A stretch of 64,000 nt of DNA from Flagellimonas pacifica (GCF_900215465.1 NZ_OBEH01000005.1:186001-250000); one strand, 5' to 3'; shown: positions 46,043-55,057, numbered from the stretch's first letter. Notes: generated by a model not told the origin, from the sequence alone. Numbers and translations are program-made.

Positions 46043-46498
46043 ATGGTAATAGACTTAATGAGAAAAGAAAACATCAATTTGCTGTGCAGCAATTACATTG
46101 GACATCTGGCCTTTATATTTCAAGGATGTCCCTACGTGGTTCCGATTACCTATTATTACGAACAAAGTTTGGATTGTATCATTGGTTATTCGGCGGAGGG
46201 CTACAAGATAAATGCAATGCGAAGTAATCCGGAAGTGACTTTGGAGGTTGATGAAATTAAAGCAGCGGACAAGTGGAAATCCGTATTGGTCCATGGCATA
46301 TATGAAGAAATCCACGGAAGTGAAGCTAAACTTCTATTACATCAATTTGCGCTCGGTGTAAAAAATATCATAGCCAGAAAAGAGCAAAAAATCCCCCAGT
46401 TCATCAGTGAGTATTCGAGTAAATTGGATGACCGGGGCATTCCGCTGGTATATAAAATCAACATAGTCGAAATTATAGGAAGAAAACGGACCTCCTAA
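46043..46498 (+). CDS. Pyridoxamine-5'-phosphate-oxidase-fold flavoprotein
   Basis: 151 residues of split-barrel FMN-binding fold: GHLAFIFQGCPYVVPITYYY near the start, then IIGYSAEGYKINAMRSNPEVTLEVDEI, characteristic of the PNPOx-like/NimA group. The true substrate is unknown. It ends the long plus-strand block. Confidence 0.8.
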   Translation: MVIDLMRKENINLLCSNYIGHLAFIFQGCPYVVPITYYYEQSLDCIIGYSAEGYKINAMRSNPEVTLEVDEIKAADKWKSVLVHGIYEEIHGSEAKLLLHQFALGVKNIIARKEQKIPQFISEYSSKLDDRGIPLVYKINIVEIIGRKRTS

Positions 46499-46685
46499 TA
46501 ATTCTTTGAAATAAAGGCCCAAATAGAGATGGTAAGGAAAATCGCACTACACGGAAACCACAGTCATTGATCGTGCCCTATTACATAAGTGATCTTGAGT
46601 ATAGTTTAACCGGAATCCAGGTCGGATATGAATCCAAGTGTAGCGAATGGCAATTATAAAATGGTAACTTTATAGTATTCAAGTT

Positions 46686-47189
46686 ATGTTAAAACGAACA
46701 TTTTTTTTACTTATTCTTTCTCTTTCAATTTCGTCTGCTTGTGAAAGAGATGACGAGGGTTCCTCGGATAACCTTGCCTTCACTGCCACTAATTTGGCAG
46801 GTGATTGGCAGAGGACCGGGGAATTCAAGGGACAGCCTAACGATTCCTTAGGAATTAAGGAGCCCTCCGAGGATTTGTTTTCGCAATTTGAAAGTTGTCG
46901 AAAAGACGATATGATCCGTTATGTCCGGGGAACTCAAGAAATGGGAAACACCTATTTCTGGGGAATAGGAAAAAATGCGTGCCATAGCCAGATGGCCGAC
47001 TCATTTATCGAAATTGGAAATTGGGAGCTACAAGAATCGGGGGTATTGAGCCATTCGTATAACGGAGTAAACGAGCTCTTTGTTGTGATCTTCTTGACGC
47101 GTAAGCGATTGCTTATTCGAAGTGAATTGGGTATTAGGGAGGCTGATGGGACTGTTTATCAATTTACTGATTATGAACGAATTAAATAA
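46686..47189 (+). CDS. Lipoprotein of unknown function
   Basis: 167 residues with a lipobox at Cys19 (ISSAC). The mature domain, with TATNLAGDWQRTG and later AC/C residues, has the pattern of a lipocalin-like Bacteroidota lipoprotein domain. No enzyme motif. It lies alone after a 187-bp gap. The following 300 bp (47190-47488) hold no gene; a weak 6-bp hairpin CCCATC/GATGGG occurs at about 47387-47405. Confidence 0.65.
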   Translation: MLKRTFFLLILSLSISSACERDDEGSSDNLAFTATNLAGDWQRTGEFKGQPNDSLGIKEPSEDLFSQFESCRKDDMIRYVRGTQEMGNTYFWGIGKNACHSQMADSFIEIGNWELQESGVLSHSYNGVNELFVVIFLTRKRLLIRSELGIREADGTVYQFTDYERIK

Positions 47190-47488
47190 ACGTTCTTTAC
47201 TTTAAATGGAAGAACCATGGAAAATAGATCCCTTTAATAAAAAGCATGCCGAAAAAGGTCCATTTTATGAAACCGGAAATAGTATTGAATGAATGCTGAT
47301 TTTTTTTACGGAATATCTAAATTGAATTCTCTTTCCATACTATTATATGGGCAAACCTTCGCAGGCCCCTTCCTTCCCATCCCGACATGATGGGAGTATC
47401 CATTAATATGGGAAATCCCTGTGCGGAAGCGTTGATGGATGTGTGACCAAGAAAGCAGTCAAGAGGAGAAGCTTAAATATCGTTTTGG

Positions 47489-47833
47489 TCAGTCCCATAC
47501 TGCTATATAGTTTATCGCAAAGGTAATCAACACAAATAGGGTCACGAGCCAAAGTCGAAGCTTTGACCTGGAGACCCTATTTTTATCCAATGTACAGCTG
47601 CCACACGAAAGCGTATCTTTCTTTTTTGGATAGTATTCCCGATAAAAGCCAAAGACCAGGGAGAGGAGCGCCAGACCGAACAGATAAGGTCTGAGCGGAT
47701 ATACCCAAGCAAGGTAACTTGTGCCGCTGCTGAGGGCCGCAATCGCTCCGTTCCAACAACATACCTTTGGTGCCAGAAAAGTAAGTAAGGATGTTCCCGT
47801 AGCAATGGAATCCTGAAATTGTAGTCCCTTCAT
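47489..47833 (-). CDS. MerT-like small membrane protein
   Basis: 114 residues from the ATG at 47833; a longer frame from 47908 overlaps the upstream gene and is unlikely. About three transmembrane helices, with CCW (in PKVCCWNGAI) in the first helix and CGSC in the loop near residue 80. The order matches mercuric-ion transporters (MerT/MerC group): a Cys pair in helix 1 and YPLRPYLFG before helix 2. Lies 11 bp after the thioredoxin-like gene. Confidence 0.7.
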   Translation of the reverse strand: MKGLQFQDSIATGTSLLTFLAPKVCCWNGAIAALSSGTSYLAWVYPLRPYLFGLALLSLVFGFYREYYPKKKDTLSCGSCTLDKNRVSRSKLRLWLVTLFVLITFAINYIAVWD

Positions 47834-47844
47834 TCGGATTGTAT

Positions 47845-48114
47845 TTAGGATTGGCCTATTCCGGCGGCAATTAATTTTTCCTTGGAAATTGAGGGCGCAA
47901 TACAACAATCCAACAACTTACCTTCAACTGCCACGGCAGGTAATTTTTGTATTCCATACTCGTTCACTTTTGAAAGACAGGTCTTGTCATCGCATTGCTT
48001 GACCAGATCGTATGTTGTTACTTCACAATTATCGCAGGCCAGTTCCTTGACCATTTTTACGACCGGGTCACAAACTGGACAACTGGCGGTAAAAACTTCT
48101 ACTTGACGTTTCAT
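47845..48114 (-). CDS. Small thioredoxin-like protein
   Basis: 89 residues with the redox motif CPVC (12-15) and a cis-Pro in LPAVAVEG, as in glutaredoxin/thioredoxin-fold proteins. Two further Cys pairs (CDNC and CDDKTC) and CC near the end are unusual and could bind metal. It may deliver or reduce metal-thiol adducts for the neighbouring MerT-like protein. A Bacteroidota-type promoter is likely just upstream. Confidence 0.78.
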   Translation of the reverse strand: MKRQVEVFTASCPVCDPVVKMVKELACDNCEVTTYDLVKQCDDKTCLSKVNEYGIQKLPAVAVEGKLLDCCIAPSISKEKLIAAGIGQS

Positions 48115-48172
48115 TTCTTTTGTTTTTAATGTTCATAAATCGTTTAATTGTTATTGAACCAAACCAATGAAC

Positions 48173-48206
48173 CAAAGGTAGGATGGTGGGTAGGGTGGTC
48201 TCCAAA
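48173..48206 (-). promoter_or_regulatory. Possible Bacteroidota-type promoter for the Trx/MerT pair
   Basis: On the minus strand, TTTG (48206-48203) is followed after 22 nt by TACCTTTG (48180-48173), matching the -33 TTTG / -7 TAnnTTTG pattern described for Bacteroidota. The spacing is slightly long. The -7 element lies about 60 bp upstream of the ATG at 48114. Confidence 0.35.
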
Positions 48207-48231
48207 AAAAAGACCTACTTTTCAGTAGGTC
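48204..48231 (-). terminator. Intrinsic terminator after the CsoR-like gene
   Basis: On the minus strand a perfect 8-bp stem, GACCTACT/AGTAGGTC with a GAAA loop (48231-48212), is followed directly by eight T (48211-48204). It lies 50 bp after the end of the CsoR-like gene and ends the merTP-type operon. Confidence 0.85.
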
Positions 48232-48280
48232 CTTTGTCTATGCCAGTCTGGGATAAAGTTTCTTTCTAAAAAGAAATGTA

Positions 48281-48658
48281 TTAGGTTGTTTCGTCCTTAT
48301 TCAGGTCAAGGTCATCAATTCTTTTTCTGAGCATATCGATTTCCTTCATTTTTGTGGTCAGTGTATCAAGTTCCAAATCTGGAAATCGTTTTCGAATGAA
48401 TTCAATACGGTCTTCATTACCGCAATTTCCGGGACAAGCATCTATAGTTTCGGAAATTTTAATGGCCAAAGCTTTTCGATAGACTTCATCCAGCAATAGA
48501 AAATGGGCTTTGTCCAATCCTTTCTGCGCAGCCTTGAACTGAATCAATATCTTCTCTGGGTCAGTATCCTCATCGAGCATTTTAATGAGACCGCCTATTT
48601 GCCCATATATACTTTGCAACCTCGTTTTAATGTCCCTGCTTAAATCTCTCGGTATCAT
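48281..48658 (-). CDS. CsoR/RcnR-family (DUF156) regulator without usual metal ligands
   Basis: 125 residues from the ATG at 48658 (an upstream ATG at 48706 is less likely). The all-helical layout matches the family: RLQSIYGQIGGLIKMLDE, then AHFLLLDEVYRKALAIKI. The Cys-x-His-x3-Cys copper ligands of CsoR are missing: Asp/Thr at the first Cys position and Val/Ala at the second and third. Two Cys near 75-79 (CPGNC) and His52 are present instead. The metal sensed is unknown. Confidence 0.75.
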   Translation of the reverse strand: MIPRDLSRDIKTRLQSIYGQIGGLIKMLDEDTDPEKILIQFKAAQKGLDKAHFLLLDEVYRKALAIKISETIDACPGNCGNEDRIEFIRKRFPDLELDTLTTKMKEIDMLRKRIDDLDLNKDETT

Positions 48659-48720
48659 TGAATAATATTTTTGATAAGGTATGACTGCACCAAGGGTGGT
48701 CTCCAATTAACTTTCAGAAT

Positions 48721-48930
48721 TTATCGGCAACATCCTGAACTCTCCTGTATTGATGGGCAGGCAACAGTTCCATAAGAACAAAATACACAACAATCGCCTT
48801 CTTTGGGTCGGATCACCCTTTTGCAATTATTGCATTCGTAGAAAAATTGGCAGGTTTCAGTGGGCATTACCTCTTCTTTCTGATAGCCACATTTTGGACA
48901 GGTAATTGTAGAAGTATAAATAATATTCAT
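48721..48930 (-). CDS. GDCCVxC-domain small metal-handling protein
   Basis: 69 residues with two CxxC pairs (CPKC and CNNC) and the hallmark GDCCVFCSYGTVACPSIQ. NCBI calls this the GDCCVxC domain; it is often found with merTP, and homologues with selenocysteine are known. Likely a small Cys-rich metal carrier or sensor. The end overlaps the merTP-like gene by 4 bp (order on the minus strand: ArsR, merTP, GDCC, CsoR-like). Confidence 0.85.
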   Translation of the reverse strand: MNIIYTSTITCPKCGYQKEEVMPTETCQFFYECNNCKRVIRPKEGDCCVFCSYGTVACPSIQESSGCCR

Positions 48931-49532
48931 AACCTTTTTACTGTATATCCAGTATTTGAAATGGCGTTTTCAATTTCCTCTTTTGACACTTTGGTTTTAT
49001 CGTATTTCACAACTGTATTGCCTTTTTCGTAGTGAGCTTTGACCGATAAGATGCCATCAAGTTTATTGACTTCGCTTTCAATGTGATTTTCGCATCCGGT
49101 ACAGGTCATCCCTTCCACAATAAAGGTTTCTTCAATGATGTTGTCCTGTTGCACATAGACAACTTCCTTTGATGGCCGGGTATAAAAAATTCCAGAGTAA
49201 TAGGGGAATGCCAGCATTAGTCCCGCAAAGAGCGTGACAAAAAGTAAAAACTTCTTTGATTGCATGAAGGTAGTTTTCTTATCATCTTCACAAGCGCAAT
49301 CAATTTCATCCTTTGATTTAGGCTTCAGTTTCTGGTACCAGGCAAATGCAAGCACCAAGATGGTGAAGCTCATAAGATAGGGTCTAAAAGGTTCCGTCCA
49401 AGCAAACATGGAGGCCATCCCACTGGTTCCCGCCAATAAAGCCAGTACAGGGGTTATGCAACAAACTGATGCAGCAATAGCAGTGAGGATACCAGCATAG
49501 GCCGCTGTATTTGAAATTTTACCGGTTTTCAT
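48927..49532 (-). CDS. MerTP-type mercuric ion transport fusion
   Basis: 201 residues. The N-terminal MerT-like half (1-130, about three helices) has Cys24-Cys25 (ASVCCITPVL) and the typical FRPYLM segment. The C-terminal half (134-201) is an HMA domain with GMTCTGC (Cys144, Cys147), as in MerP. Takes up Hg2+ or a similar thiophilic ion for reduction or sequestration. The merA reductase is absent here, so either it lies elsewhere or another metal is moved. Confidence 0.85.
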   Translation of the reverse strand: MKTGKISNTAAYAGILTAIAASVCCITPVLALLAGTSGMASMFAWTEPFRPYLMSFTILVLAFAWYQKLKPKSKDEIDCACEDDKKTTFMQSKKFLLFVTLFAGLMLAFPYYSGIFYTRPSKEVVYVQQDNIIEETFIVEGMTCTGCENHIESEVNKLDGILSVKAHYEKGNTVVKYDKTKVSKEEIENAISNTGYTVKRL

Positions 49533-49904
49533 TTATGCTACTTTTCTATTGTCATTAATGTTTGAAAAGGCCTTGCCCAAAATGTCCGAACTTTTGTCGA
49601 GCAGTGAGTAAAAAAGTGTTTGCCCCGCTCTTCTTGAAGTAATTACACCTACGTCTTTCATCTTTCTGATATGCTGTGAGATGGCAGGAACACTCATTTC
49701 GAGGATATCTGCAAAATCGCAAGGGCAGAGTTCTTTTTCTTGACTAAGAAGGAACAAGATTTTAAGGCGTACTTCATTTCCGGCCATAGCCATTATCCTG
49801 CTTATTTCTTCAATATTTTTCGAAGTCTCATTTAGGGTTTCCCTGCATCGTTCCAGTTGTTTTTGGTCTGCTTCGGCCCTTGTACAGATGATTTCAAGTT
49901 TCAT
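49533..49904 (-). CDS. ArsR-family metal-sensing repressor
   Basis: 123 residues with the winged-helix domain (about 40-105). A Cys60-Pro-Cys62-Asp motif (ELCPCDFAD) at the start of the recognition-helix region is like the metalloregulatory CxC(D) of ArsR/SmtB repressors. The DNA helix reads SVPAISQHIRKMKDVGVI. Cotranscribed with the merTP-like gene; the ion sensed is not known. A dyad site lies 40 bp upstream. Confidence 0.88.
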   Translation of the reverse strand: MKLEIICTRAEADQKQLERCRETLNETSKNIEEISRIMAMAGNEVRLKILFLLSQEKELCPCDFADILEMSVPAISQHIRKMKDVGVITSRRAGQTLFYSLLDKSSDILGKAFSNINDNRKVA

Positions 49905-49944
49905 GGCATTTACATTTAAGTTCGAAAGATATAAATATTTAATA

Positions 49945-49964
49945 ATTTAAGCAAATACTTAAAT
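49945..49964 (-). promoter_or_regulatory. Probable ArsR operator
   Basis: A perfect 7-bp inverted repeat ATTTAAG(N6)CTTAAAT lies about 40 bp upstream of the ArsR start at 49904, within an AT-rich stretch. This is the expected position and type of a site for a dimeric ArsR/SmtB repressor that controls its own operon. The remaining gap to 50301 shows no gene. Confidence 0.6.
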
Positions 49965-50301
49965 AATGATTAATCTATTCTAATTATGTAATCTTTCACC
50001 AGGCCCATATTCATGAATCCCATAGCCACTAATTTGTTTGGGAGTTATCAGTTCCCATTTGATAGTAAAGGGCCATTATATAATTGTTTTGATAAGGTCT
50101 GTGGAAATTTACCACTGGCGAATTTGGATTGGAGAATAACCGAAAACGTTCCCATGTTACCTAGAAATGGCATTAAGTGTTTATAGTCGTTTCCCAAAGA
50201 ATATTTAGATTTTTTTAAGAATTTGCTTTTTGAAACCTTATCTTGGGTATGCGGGCGGTAAATTGAGTTTGGTCCATACATTTCCAATAGAAATGAACAA
50301 A

Positions 50302-52248
50302 ATGAAATATAGATCAACTTCAAAAATATGGTACCTGAGTGGAAACATTTTCTACATCATGTGTGTTTTGTTTTGTCCAACAGGATCTACCGCTCAACAG
50401 GACAGAATGGTTGATAGTATTACTGCCATTTTACCGACCATGGATGTTGAAGATAGGATAGAGGCATTGGGCGATTTAAGCTATAGGACCTCTACTTCCG
50501 ATTTCAAAGCTTCCCTGGGTTATGGCAAGCAAGCATTAAATCTAGCACGACAAACGGACAATCAATCATTGCTGGCAAAGTCACTTAAAAACTTGGCGAA
50601 CACCTATATGAGAGCCAGCAGATTCGAAATGGCCCTTGATTTAAACGAAAAGGCCATGAAGATTTTCAAGTCAACAAACAACATGGAAGAGCTTGCCGGT
50701 GTTTATAATAATTTGGGCGCCACATACAGAAGAAAAGGGGATTTCACCAAAGCACTCGACTTTTTTTTTAAGTCACTGAATATTAAGGACTCCCTTGGCG
50801 GAATTAATCTGACTTCGGCATACGCAAATATCGGACAGATTTACCGACAAAAGGGGGAGCCCAAGAAAGCGCTTACCTACTTTTTCCAATCCCTTGAAAT
50901 TGACGAAAAAAATGACGACCTATCCGGCATGGCCATCAATTTCAGTAATATCGGTACCGCTTACGAAAATCAGGGGAAATATGACATGGCGCTATCCTAT
51001 GCCAGGAAGGCTTTGGCAATAGATGAAAAATTGAACGATAAATATGGGGTAGCCATAGATTACAATAACATGGCAGAGGCATACTTCGGAAAAAAACAAT
51101 ATTCGGGATCATTTGATTACTACCAGAAGTCCTTGACAATAAAAAGAAAAATGGGAAACCAAAATGGAATGGCCCACACTTTGCAACGCATGGCCAAACT
51201 ACACTCGGATTGGAAAAAACATGATAGTGCCCTGGTTTTTGCCCACAAAAGCCTTTCCATTTTGGATTCGGTGGACAACAAGGAAAGAAAGATGGAAGCC
51301 CATAATGTGCTCTCCGAAATATATTCGGCCAAGGGAGATCATAAAAATGCCATGGCCAGTTATAAGGAATATATAAAGTTAAGGGAGACCATCTTTAATA
51401 TTGCAAAAGAGAGATTGGCCTCTGATATGGAAAGCAAATATGAATCGGCCAAAAAGGACAATACGATAGAGGTACAGAGGACCACCATCGCCGGACAGCA
51501 AAAAATACAGGTATTATATGGCATTTTATCAGGACTTTTAGGGTTGATCTTATTGGGACTTTACCATAACCACAAAAAGGGTAAAAAAAGAAATAAGGAG
51601 TTACAAGGGCTAAATGAAGCCCTGGACGCGAAGAATGCCCAAAATGAGCTCCTGTTAAGGGAAATACACCATAGGGTAAAGAACAATTTGGAAATGGTCA
51701 AGAGTTTAATTGCGCTACAATCTGCCCAAATCGAAGATAAATCAACAAAGGAGGCAATGCTCGCCAGTCAAAATCGCGTGGAGTCCATGGGTATCATTCA
51801 TCAGAAGTTGTACCAGGGCGAAAATCTTGGGAGTATCGAGATGAAGGATTATTTCATTAATTTAAGCGAAGGAATCCTCGATTCTTTCAGTGCCGAGGGT
51901 AAGGTGGAGATCGAATGCATCATGGACGAACTGGAACTGGATATAGATACAGCAGTACCTATTGGTCTAATAGTTAACGAGCTTTTGACAAATGCCCTAA
52001 AATATGCATTCCCCAGTGGCGAGCAGGGATTGGTCAAAATTTTCTTGACAAAAGATGGTGTAGATACGCTCAACCTGCAGGTAGCGGACAACGGGGTCGG
52101 TAAAAAAAATAATCCGGCGCCCAAAGTTAAAGGTTTTGGAAGAGAATTGGTAGGAATGCTCACTAGACAGCTAAATGGAACCATGGAGGAAGATTTTGGA
52201 TTGGGAACCACTATTTCTTTCAAGTTTAAACTTGACAAAGTTGCATAA
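50302..52248 (+). CDS. TPR-containing sensor histidine kinase (HisKA_2)
   Basis: 648 residues from the ATG at 50302 (50293 is the next possible). A signal/anchor sequence is followed by six or so TPR repeats (to about 350; ASRFEMALDLNEKAMKIF, RKGDFTKALDFFFKSLNI types). A coiled linker and one transmembrane helix (about 395-420) come next, then the HisKA_2 box EIHHRVKNNLEMVKSL with phosphoacceptor His456, and an HATPase_c domain (about 535-645). The periplasmic TPRs should sense an unknown signal and pass phosphate to the LytTR regulator that follows after 2 bp. Confidence 0.92.
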   Translation: MKYRSTSKIWYLSGNIFYIMCVLFCPTGSTAQQDRMVDSITAILPTMDVEDRIEALGDLSYRTSTSDFKASLGYGKQALNLARQTDNQSLLAKSLKNLANTYMRASRFEMALDLNEKAMKIFKSTNNMEELAGVYNNLGATYRRKGDFTKALDFFFKSLNIKDSLGGINLTSAYANIGQIYRQKGEPKKALTYFFQSLEIDEKNDDLSGMAINFSNIGTAYENQGKYDMALSYARKALAIDEKLNDKYGVAIDYNNMAEAYFGKKQYSGSFDYYQKSLTIKRKMGNQNGMAHTLQRMAKLHSDWKKHDSALVFAHKSLSILDSVDNKERKMEAHNVLSEIYSAKGDHKNAMASYKEYIKLRETIFNIAKERLASDMESKYESAKKDNTIEVQRTTIAGQQKIQVLYGILSGLLGLILLGLYHNHKKGKKRNKELQGLNEALDAKNAQNELLLREIHHRVKNNLEMVKSLIALQSAQIEDKSTKEAMLASQNRVESMGIIHQKLYQGENLGSIEMKDYFINLSEGILDSFSAEGKVEIECIMDELELDIDTAVPIGLIVNELLTNALKYAFPSGEQGLVKIFLTKDGVDTLNLQVADNGVGKKNNPAPKVKGFGRELVGMLTRQLNGTMEEDFGLGTTISFKFKLDKVA

Positions 52249-52250
52249 AA

Positions 52251-52982
52251 ATGACGAAACCGATACAGATACTTATTGTTGAGGACAATATGGTGATTGG
52301 CACCAATCTATCCATGCAACTCAACGAACTCGGTTTTGAAGTTTGCGGTCTCTTGCCAAGGGGTGAAGATGTGCTGTCCTGCATCCGTAACGAACGCCCG
52401 GACATCCTCTTGCTTGACATACAGTTAAAAGGTAAATTGGATGGGATAGAAACCGCGCGCTTGGTACAATCCGAATTTGATATCCCTATCATTTATCTCA
52501 CTTCCAACGCAGATGAAGCACATTTTAGGCGGGCCAAAGAAACCAAGCCACGAGCCTTTATTTCAAAGCCCTACAAAAACATCGACCTGAAAAGGGCCAT
52601 AGAGCTTACGGTAGAGGCCATCTCCAATAATGCCAGGCCTGAAGCCACCATCGAAAATCATTACGTGCTAACAGATCGGGTCTTTGTGAGAAAACAGGAC
52701 AAGCTTATGGCCGTGGCCATAAAGGATATCAGGTATTTGGAAGCCGATCGAAATTATTGCCGGATATTTGCCGTTGAAAAAGAATATCTGTTGGTAGGGA
52801 CATTAAAATCCCTTGAAGAAAAGTTGCCCCGAGCCAACTTTATGCGGGTCCACCGGTCATATATCATCAATGTTTCACAGATCGACGAGGTCGGCAACAA
52901 TCATGTTTCGGTTGGAGGTAAAATCATCCCTGTAAACAAAATAGCAAAATTTGAATTGTTAAGGCGGCTTCAAACCCTGTAG
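52251..52982 (+). CDS. LytTR-family response regulator
   Basis: 243 residues. REC domain at 1-125 with acidic pair Glu11/Asp12 (VEDN), phosphorylatable Asp56 (LLLDIQLKG), Thr/Ser (LTSNA) and Lys (SKPYK). A LytTR DNA-binding domain fills about 150-243 (RYLEADRNYCRIF, then FMRVHRSYIINVSQID). Cognate kinase directly upstream. The following 157 bp hold no clear terminator. Confidence 0.94.
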   Translation: MTKPIQILIVEDNMVIGTNLSMQLNELGFEVCGLLPRGEDVLSCIRNERPDILLLDIQLKGKLDGIETARLVQSEFDIPIIYLTSNADEAHFRRAKETKPRAFISKPYKNIDLKRAIELTVEAISNNARPEATIENHYVLTDRVFVRKQDKLMAVAIKDIRYLEADRNYCRIFAVEKEYLLVGTLKSLEEKLPRANFMRVHRSYIINVSQIDEVGNNHVSVGGKIIPVNKIAKFELLRRLQTL

Positions 52983-53139
52983 ATTTTCTTTTTTTTAGAT
53001 TACCGGTAAATAATAAAACCTCTTCGGAAAGTAGAAAGATAGCTCCGTCCTAACTCCCTTTATTTTTCTTAATCTCAGTATTATCTTCAGTTAACACTTA
53101 GTTCAAGAAGAACCAGGTCAAATTTAATACTGTACTATT

Positions 53140-53667
53140 ATGAAAAATTTAAAAAACCAACTGTTTTTGCCAATGATGGCATTGATCCTCTTCGTGTCCC
53201 ACTCCATGTTCGGCCAAGGAAACGTTACCCTTGATTTTGAAAATTCCGAATCGGCCTTACAACTGGTAAAAAACTACACTCAGAGCTTAAAGGAAGGAAA
53301 TGCTGCCAAAATGACCAAACTACTGGCCAAAGATGTCATTGTATATGGACTGGGCAAAGGCATGGATTCATTAACGGTAAAGGAACACAAGGAATACTTT
53401 ACCAATAGCTTCGATACTTATCAACACGAGCTTTCAGGAGAGCTTTATCTGCCGGTAAAGGTCACTGAAAACTGGAATGCCGGTGAATGGGTTCTTTCTT
53501 GGGGCACAAATACACTTACCCGCAAAAAGAATGGAAAGAAAAGTACCGTCCCCTACCATTCTGCCAGTCTGGTTGAAGATGGAAAGATTATCCGAATATA
53601 CTTCTACTATGACTTGTTAAATATTCTTGAGACCCAGGGCTATACGATTGTCTCTCCCGGAAAATAA
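53140..53667 (+). CDS. Exported NTF2/SnoaL-like protein
   Basis: 175 residues with a signal peptide (about 1-26, ends MFGQG) and an alpha+beta cone fold: the SALQLVKNYTQSLKEGNAAKMTKLLAKDV helix pattern, and WVLSWGTNTLTRKK. Commonly annotated 'nuclear transport factor 2 family'. Ligand unknown. Probably a target or partner of the upstream two-component system, but no shared promoter is visible. Confidence 0.75.
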   Translation: MKNLKNQLFLPMMALILFVSHSMFGQGNVTLDFENSESALQLVKNYTQSLKEGNAAKMTKLLAKDVIVYGLGKGMDSLTVKEHKEYFTNSFDTYQHELSGELYLPVKVTENWNAGEWVLSWGTNTLTRKKNGKKSTVPYHSASLVEDGKIIRIYFYYDLLNILETQGYTIVSPGK

Positions 53668-53773
53668 CCGCAACAGCGCCCTCATGGTCATCCTATCTCG
53701 TCTATAACGAAGATAAAAATGTTGTTTATTTCCATGAGGTTTGGGGAGCTTGTGTTGTCAAAATACCATCCTA

Positions 53774-55057
53774 ATGAGCAAGATCACAAAAAGCAACCAA
53801 AGTAAATGGTACGTGCTGGTGATTCTCACCACCGTTTATGCGTTTAACTTTATTGACCGTCAAATCTTGGTAATCCTCGCAGAACCCATAAAAGCTGATC
53901 TGGGATTGAGCGATACCCAGCTAGGCCTGTTGACAGGTTTGGCGTTTGCAGCATTATATGTTACCATGGGTTTGCCCATTGCCCGGTTGGCCGATAAGGG
54001 AAACAGAAAAAATATTGTGGCGGCAAGTTTGACACTCTGGTCATTGATGACCGCTATATCCGGAACGGTGACCAGCTTTTTCCAACTGCTATTGGCTCGA
54101 ATCGGTGTGGGAATTGGAGAAGCGGGCGGTAGCCCTCCATCACATTCTATCATATCAGATTATTTTCCTCCTAAAAAGCGGGCTACTGCACTTGCTATTT
54201 ATTCCATGGGTATTTATATCGGAATACTACTGGGATTTGTCATCGGGGGAGTAATTGCTAAACTCTATGGTTGGAGAATAACATTTTACGCCATTGGCAT
54301 ACCGGGCATACTATTGGCCATTATTCTGTACTTCACCATAAAGGAACCCATAAAAGGGCAGTCCGATGCTATTGGCACAAGCGACCAAACGCCTAAACTG
54401 GCAGAGGTAATCAAAACTTTATTTGGCAGTAAGTCTTTTGTTTTTGCAGCTCTTGGTGCGGGATTTATAGCTTTTGGAACATATGGGTTCGGTAATTTTA
54501 TGCCATCTTTTCTACAGAGGGTGCACGGGATGGATATAGCTTCGGCAGGTTACGCGCTCGGTCTAATTTTTGGAGTTGGAGGTGGGGTAGGCACGTTCCT
54601 TGGGGGATATTTTGCTGATCGCTATGGTAAGAAAGATGTGCGCTGGCATCTATGGATAATAATGATTACGGGTTTCGCTGGATACATCCCATTTGCTATG
54701 GCCATTTTTTCGGGTGATGTCAATTGGGTACTCGCAATGACTTTTTTGGCCGTATTTCTATTAGCATTTAATCTGGCCCCTGTTATCGCGGTTACACATA
54801 GTCTGGTGAATGCCAGAATGCGAGCTTTTGCCTCTTCGATATTATTTCTCATTCTAAACCTGATCGGTCTTGGCTTAGGGCCTTTGGCGATGGGCTATCT
54901 AAGTGATCTATTAACCCCCAATTATGGCGATCTAAGCCTTAGGTGGGCATTCTGTATCATATTCCTTAGCGGATCAATAGCAACCGTATTTTTTGGCCTG
55001 GCCGCAAAAAACTATAAGGAGGACTTAAAACGGATACAACATAACAATGATTACTAG
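53774..55057 (+). CDS. MFS transporter, spinster-like
   Basis: 427 residues from the ATG at 53774 (an upstream ATG at 53741 is poor). About 12 helices, with NFIDRQILVILAEPIKADLGLSD near the start and the motif A loop PIARLADKGNRKNIVA, typical of the spinster/sphingolipid-type MFS branch. The central loop (about 205-225) is short. Substrate unknown. Its neighbours here are the methyltransferase and the DUF885 genes, so export or uptake of a small modified metabolite or peptide is possible. Confidence 0.9.
   Translation: MSKITKSNQSKWYVLVILTTVYAFNFIDRQILVILAEPIKADLGLSDTQLGLLTGLAFAALYVTMGLPIARLADKGNRKNIVAASLTLWSLMTAISGTVTSFFQLLLARIGVGIGEAGGSPPSHSIISDYFPPKKRATALAIYSMGIYIGILLGFVIGGVIAKLYGWRITFYAIGIPGILLAIILYFTIKEPIKGQSDAIGTSDQTPKLAEVIKTLFGSKSFVFAALGAGFIAFGTYGFGNFMPSFLQRVHGMDIASAGYALGLIFGVGGGVGTFLGGYFADRYGKKDVRWHLWIIMITGFAGYIPFAMAIFSGDVNWVLAMTFLAVFLLAFNLAPVIAVTHSLVNARMRAFASSILFLILNLIGLGLGPLAMGYLSDLLTPNYGDLSLRWAFCIIFLSGSIATVFFGLAAKNYKEDLKRIQHNNDY

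Noticed and set aside
48927..49532. Complete mercury resistance operon
   Set aside because: Uptake genes are present, but no mercuric reductase or organomercurial lyase is in the window.
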